A stretch of DNA of 16,381 bases from Actinomycetota bacterium. GTDB taxonomy: Bacteria; Actinomycetota; Thermoleophilia; Gaiellales; Gaiellaceae. Both the position numbers and the translations under genes were made by a program. Shown in pieces: positions 13,132-16,381 of this stretch (positions are counted from its first letter, which is position 1; each line of letters opens with the position of its first letter). The notes under the pieces are model-generated. The model was given only the letters and a program-made list of their open reading frames with translations. It was not told the DNA's origin and did not search any database. The DNA lies in contig VAXY01000052.1 in assembly GCA_005885085.1 (NCBI GenBank), positions 6,541 through 22,921 on the forward strand. The letters run 5' to 3'.

Positions 13132-13962
13132 TTGCAGTACCGCTGCACTCGGAGGACTGCCATCTCACCTGAGACGTGGCACTACGGCGTCGTCGCGCGC
13201 TGGTGGGCTCTGTTCAACACGGACGGTCCCGAGATCGCGTACTTCCGGCGCTTCATCGAGGACGGCGGCGAGCCCGCACTCGACGTGGCGTGCGGGACCG
13301 GGCGCCTGCTCGTGCCGTGGCTTCGCACCGGCCTGGACGTGGACGGTTGCGACGTCTCTCCGGACATGCTCGCCCTCTGCCGCGAGCGGGCGGAACAGGA
13401 AGGGCTGTCGCCTCGGCTCTACGCGCAGCCGATGCACGAGCTGCAACTGCCGCGGCAGTATCGGACTGTCGTCGTCTGCGGCGGGTTCGGTCTCGGCAGT
13501 ACTCGCGGGCAGGACTTCACAGCGCTCCGGCGCTTCTACGACCTGCTCGAGCCGGGCGGGCTGCTGCTGCTCGACAACGAAGCGCCGTACAACGACACGC
13601 GGCTCTGGAAGTGCTGGCTCGCCGAGGAGCGCGCGATGCTTCCCGAGGAGTGGAAGGAGCCACGCGAGCGCCGGCCGGGGCCCGACGGGGCCGAGTATGC
13701 GTTGAGGTCGCGGGTCGTCGACGCGGATCCCCTGGCGCAGTCCGTGACGATGGAGATGCGTGGTTGGATGTGGCGCGATGACCAGCTCTTGGCCGAGGAC
13801 GAGCAGCGGCTGACGCTGAACCTGTACTTCCAGAACGAGCTCGTGCTGATGCTCGAGCGCACCGGCTTCGTGGACATCGCCGTGCGAGGCGACTACACCG
13901 ACAAGCCGCCGAGCCGCGACACTGCGTTCCTCGTCTTCGTCGCGCGTAAGTCGGAGCGCTAG
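13132..13962 (+). CDS. Class I SAM-dependent methyltransferase
   Basis: A 276-aa protein of the Rossmann-like methyltransferase family. Motif I is LDVACGTGRLLVPWL (about 50-64). The acidic residue at the end of the second strand lies in DVDGCDVSPDML (69-80), the next motif in QYRTVVVCGGFGLGSTRG, and motif III in LEPGGLLLLDNEAP. The C-terminal half has RSRVVDADPLAQSVTMEMRGW and a final strand region. The substrate cannot be predicted; small molecules are usual for this subfamily. The TTG at 13132 is preferred because GAGGT lies five bases before it. A second GGAGG (13151-13155) precedes an in-frame ATC at 13162, just before the conserved part begins. It stands between the PASTA gene and the broken aldehyde dehydrogenase. 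Confidence 0.82.
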   Translation: MQYRCTRRTAISPETWHYGVVARWWALFNTDGPEIAYFRRFIEDGGEPALDVACGTGRLLVPWLRTGLDVDGCDVSPDMLALCRERAEQEGLSPRLYAQPMHELQLPRQYRTVVVCGGFGLGSTRGQDFTALRRFYDLLEPGGLLLLDNEAPYNDTRLWKCWLAEERAMLPEEWKEPRERRPGPDGAEYALRSRVVDADPLAQSVTMEMRGWMWRDDQLLAEDEQRLTLNLYFQNELVLMLERTGFVDIAVRGDYTDKPPSRDTAFLVFVARKSER

Positions 13963-14016
13963 TCGTGCTCGCGGTTACGTCGCCGCTACGGGCTATCGGG
14001 TATCGGGTCTCCGGCC

Positions 14017-15470
14017 GTCACCGTTCGAACACTGCAGAACTTCGTCGGCGGCGAGTGGGTCGATTCGACCGGCGACAGCGTCCGGCCGATCGTGTCGCCG
14101 GTCACCGGTGAGACCCTCGCCGAGGTTCCCGACGCGAGCGCGGCGGACGTCGACCGCGCCGTCGCCGCGGCGCGGGCGGCACAGCCGAAGTGGGCTGCGC
14201 TGTCAGCGTGGGACCGCGCGAAGATCTGTAACGCGATCGCAGAGTTGATCGACGAGCGGCGCGAGGAGTTCGCACGCGAGCTCTCGCTCGAGCAGGGCAA
14301 GCCGTACGCGGCCGAGGCCCTCGGTGACATCGACGAGACGGCGGAAAACTTCCGCATTGCCGCGGAGGAGGTGAAGCGGATGGAGACCGCGATCGTGCCC
14401 TCGCAGGACGTCGCGAAGCGGATCCTCACCTTCCGCAAGCCGAACGGCGTCTACGCAGGCATCACCCCGTGGAACTTCCCCACGCTCATTCCCGTGGAGT
14501 TGATCGCCCCCGGGATCGCCGTCGGCAACACGATCGTGATGAAACCCTCCGAGTGGACGCCGATCGCGATGGCGAACTTCATGCAGATCATGGCTGACGC
14601 CGGCTTGCCGGACGGTGTCGTCAACGTCGTATACGGCGCCGGCGAGGCGGGCGAGCGTCTGGTGACGCACCCCGGAGTCGACTGTGTCGGCTTCGTCGGC
14701 TCGCATGCGACGGCGGAGAAGATCGTTCGCGCCGCCGGACTGAAACGCTCGCTGATCGAGGCCAGCGGTAACGGACCGGTGATCGTCTGCGAGGACGCTG
14801 ACCTCGAGCGCGCCGCGCAGGGCGCGGTGTTCGGCGGGTTCTTCTGCGCCGGGCAGGTGTGTTGCGCTACCGAACGCGTGCTCGTGAACGAGCGCGTGCA
14901 CGATTCGTTCCTCGACGCGGTGCTCAAGACCGCCGTCAGTTGGCAGCTGGGAGACCCGTTCGACGACTCGACTCTCGTCGGCCCGATGAACAACGAGCCG
15001 ACCGCGAGCAAGATGGATAGACACTGGGAGACGCCCTCGAAAAGGGCGCGAACGTCGTTCTTGGCGGATCCCGCACCGGCGACCGGCCGACGAACCTGTA
15101 CTACGAGCCCACCGTCGTCACCGACGTCGGCGTCGACACGCTGATCAACCGCGAGGAGACATTCGGACCGATTGTTCCGCTGATCCGAGTCCGCTCCGAC
15201 GAAGAGGCGCTCAGCGTCGCCAACGACTCCAACCTCGGTCTCCAGGCCGCGGTGTACACGTCGAGCCTGAAGCGCGCGTTCCGGTTCATCGACAACCTGC
15301 GGGTCGGCAACGTCGTCGTCAACGATTCGACCGACTACTGGGAAGCGCACGAGCCGTTCGGCGGGGCCTCCGGTACCCAGAGCGGCTGGGGCCGGATCGG
15401 TGGTCGCTACACGATGCTCGACATGAGCGACCTGAAGACGGTCGTGCTCGACGTCGGCGGGCTCGACTAA
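14017..15470 (+). pseudogene. NAD(P)-dependent aldehyde dehydrogenase, frameshifted and without a normal start
   Basis: The two frames together give a full-length aldehyde dehydrogenase of about 480 residues. Frame 1 covers LQNFVGGEWVDSTG, the PWNFP cofactor-binding region, SHATAEKIV, the general-base Glu in IEASGNGP and the catalytic Cys in GQVCCATE. After KMDRH (about 15024) the homology jumps to frame 3: GDALEKGANVVLGG, YYEPTVVTDVG, REETFGPIVPL, HEPFGGASGTQSG. One missing base near 15025 explains this (CAC-TG-GGA where CAC-NNN-GGA is expected). Upstream of the conserved N-terminus there is no ATG, GTG or TTG between the preceding stop (13960-13962) and 14092. A GTC at 14017 sits where GTG would be expected. 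Starting at GTG 14092 would lose about 20 conserved residues. The rest is intact, so the damage is recent or a consensus error. It ends with TAA, the only one seen here. Confidence 0.8.
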
Positions 15471-15492
15471 GCAGGCCCGGCCGACTCGGCGA

Positions 15493-15519
15493 CGGAGCGG
15501 CACAGGAGTCGAACCCGCC
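15493..15519 (-). other. tRNA 3'-end-like fragment (T-arm and acceptor strand)
   Basis: On the minus strand these 27 bases contain GCGGG-TTCGACT-CCTGT, a T-stem and loop that pairs throughout if two G-U pairs are allowed. It is followed by GCCGCTCC and G, which could be an acceptor 3' strand and discriminator. The stretch resembles the end of bacterial tRNA-Sec as I remember it. No partner 5' acceptor strand, D-arm or anticodon arm follows in the 100 bases where they should be, so it is not a complete tRNA gene. It could be an attachment-site remnant or chance. Confidence 0.3.
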
Positions 15520-15587
15520 AAGCGTCGGGCTACGCGGCGCCGTCCGGCGCGGCTCTCACACTGTTCTGACCTTCCCTGAAATGCAAC

Positions 15588-15625
15588 GGAGAGAGGCCCC
15601 GGCTTCAGCAGCGGGGCCTCTCTCC
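15588..15625 (+). terminator. Perfect 14-bp hairpin between the aldehyde dehydrogenase and the secreted-protein gene
   Basis: GGAGAGAGGCCCCG (15588-15601) pairs perfectly with 15612-15625 around a 10-base loop. Only TTCTC follows, not a true U-tract. It may end transcription of the aldehyde dehydrogenase. However, only eight bases part it from the Shine-Dalgarno of the next gene, so it may instead be a 5'-leader element of that gene. The rest of the 176-bp gap (15471-15646) holds the tRNA-like fragment and a small GCGCC/GGCGC hairpin near 15537-15551. Confidence 0.55.
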
Positions 15626-15639
15626 TTCTCATAGGAGAA
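15626..15639 (+). promoter_or_regulatory. Shine-Dalgarno of the secreted-protein gene within a small hairpin
   Basis: The ribosome-binding site AGGAG (15633-15637) lies nine bases before the ATG at 15647. TTCTC (15626-15630) can pair with GAGAA (15635-15639) across ATAG. Alternatively TCTCC (15621-15625), the end of the large hairpin's right arm, can pair with GGAGA (15634-15638). Either pairing would hide the site. Confidence 0.5.
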
Positions 15640-15646
15640 AAAGAAC

Positions 15647-16381
15647 ATGGACAAGTTCGCTCGTTACTTCGCGTTTACCCTCTCCGCGGTCGGCCTCGCC
15701 GTCCTCGGGCTCGCGACGGCCGGTCTCGGCCTTGCAGGGGAGACCGCGTCGCCACCGTCGCACAAGGTCACCATTTGTCACGCCACGCACAGTGCGACGA
15801 ATCCCTATGTGGCGATCACCGTGGACGTGTCCAGCGCTGGCGAGGCGCAAAGCCTCCATGGGCATCGTGAGCATTCGGACGACGTGATCCCGACGTTCGT
15901 CTATGACGGTGTGACGTATCCGGGACAGGGCGATCAGTCGATTCTGGCGAACGGATGCGAGGGCAGCCAGACGACGTCGACCGAGAGCACAACCACGGAG
16001 ACCGAGAGCACAACCACGGAAACCACGACGGCTCCGAGCGAGTCCACAACGGTTTCCACCGAGTCCACCACCCCGGAACCGACGACGACGCCGGTCACGA
16101 CGGAAGGAACGACGCAGAACACTACGACAACAACTGAAAACACTACGAAGACGGATGTCGCCCATGTAGACACGAGTGGCACGACGACGACGACAAGTCA
16201 GACCCTTCCGACGCCCAGTGGTCAGCTTGGGGTTACGACAGAGGTGAGTACGACCAATCCCGGTACCTCGGCAGTACCCGCAGCCACGACAGCGTCCGCC
16301 CCGTTCACGCCCCCTGGGAGAAAGAGTTCCGGCGTCAAGCGCAAGAACGGTGTGCATGCCGAAGAAATCACTCGCACATCT
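15647..16381 (+). CDS. Secreted Thr/Ser-rich protein with ICHATxS-type domain, 3' end outside window
   Basis: An open frame of 245 codons runs to the edge of the window without a stop. Residues 1-31 form a signal peptide (charged MDKFAR, then a hydrophobic stretch to about GLGLAG). Residues 39-105 are a small domain: KVTICHATHSATNPYVAITV, then HGHREHSDDVIPTFVY, ending at Cys104 in ANGCEG. Cys44 and Cys104 could form a disulfide, and the His cluster could bind metal. I recall similar ICHxT..NPY..I segments in secreted actinobacterial proteins of unknown function. From about residue 107 a long Thr/Ser/Glu/Pro linker follows, then a basic stretch (GRKSSGVKRKNG), so a wall-sorting signal or membrane anchor may lie beyond the window. 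Base composition drops in the linker (ACA, ACT, GAA, AAC codons). The ATG has a good Shine-Dalgarno. Confidence 0.8.
   Translation, partial: MDKFARYFAFTLSAVGLAVLGLATAGLGLAGETASPPSHKVTICHATHSATNPYVAITVDVSSAGEAQSLHGHREHSDDVIPTFVYDGVTYPGQGDQSILANGCEGSQTTSTESTTTETESTTTETTTAPSESTTVSTESTTPEPTTTPVTTEGTTQNTTTTTENTTKTDVAHVDTSGTTTTTSQTLPTPSGQLGVTTEVSTTNPGTSAVPAATTASAPFTPPGRKSSGVKRKNGVHAEEITRTS
15980..16021 (+). repeat. Two-copy 21-bp tandem repeat in the Thr-rich linker
   Basis: Two copies (15980-16000 and 16001-16021), differing only at the last base, each encode the same seven-residue Thr/Glu/Ser unit (TESTTTE) in the stalk of the secreted protein. Slippage could change the length of the stalk without breaking the frame. 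Confidence 0.85.

Noticed and set aside
15493..15600. A complete tRNA gene on the minus strand
   Set aside because: The T-arm pairs, but no matching 5' acceptor strand, D-arm or anticodon arm is found.

Overview
This is a GC-rich, gene-dense bacterial stretch. Protein families, frequent GTG/TTG starts, apparently leaderless promoters and a rpsF-ssb-rpsR-rplI-dnaB cluster suggest an actinobacterium. A deep lineage such as Thermoleophilia/Gaiellales is my guess from gene content and has not been tested. Genes are packed on both strands, and I see no integrase, transposase or CRISPR array. One gene starts inside the window and runs off its right edge (15647 onward), and one runs in from the left edge (1-138).

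Left part (1-2685): the C-terminus of a GNAT acetyltransferase meets purA (adenylosuccinate synthase) tail to tail. The purA start region is duplicated in tandem in a hairpin-rich 280-bp block, which separates it from a divergent cation/Ca2+ exchanger gene. Middle left (2682-6400, minus strand): a replication/translation operon runs rpsF, ssb, rpsR, rplI (with a long acidic tail), dnaB, and a small zinc-ribbon-like protein translationally coupled to dnaB. DnaA-box-like sequences lie upstream of dnaB.

Centre (6513-9566): a small membrane-anchored hypothetical protein is followed by a zinc-uptake cluster. znuA-znuC-znuB on the minus strand are divergent from zur, with a 22-bp intergenic space. 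A Fur/Zur-type box and a symmetric bidirectional -10 element lie at that junction. Right of centre (9563-13041) are cell-envelope genes: an Amidase_3 peptidoglycan amidase, a two-HKD phospholipase D/cardiolipin-synthase-like enzyme, and an unusual protein with a probable OmdA/YdeI-type cytoplasmic domain, one membrane helix and five PASTA domains but no kinase.

Right end (13132-16381): a SAM methyltransferase, a broken aldehyde dehydrogenase (one-base frameshift and no ordinary start codon), a tRNA 3'-end-like fragment, a strong 14-bp hairpin next to a Shine-Dalgarno sequence, and the start of a secreted Thr/Ser-rich protein.

A pattern runs through the whole window. By eye I find eight CTAG tetranucleotides, and every one is a stop codon of an annotated gene. 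All four convergent gene pairs share a CTAG as a mutual TAG/TAG stop.
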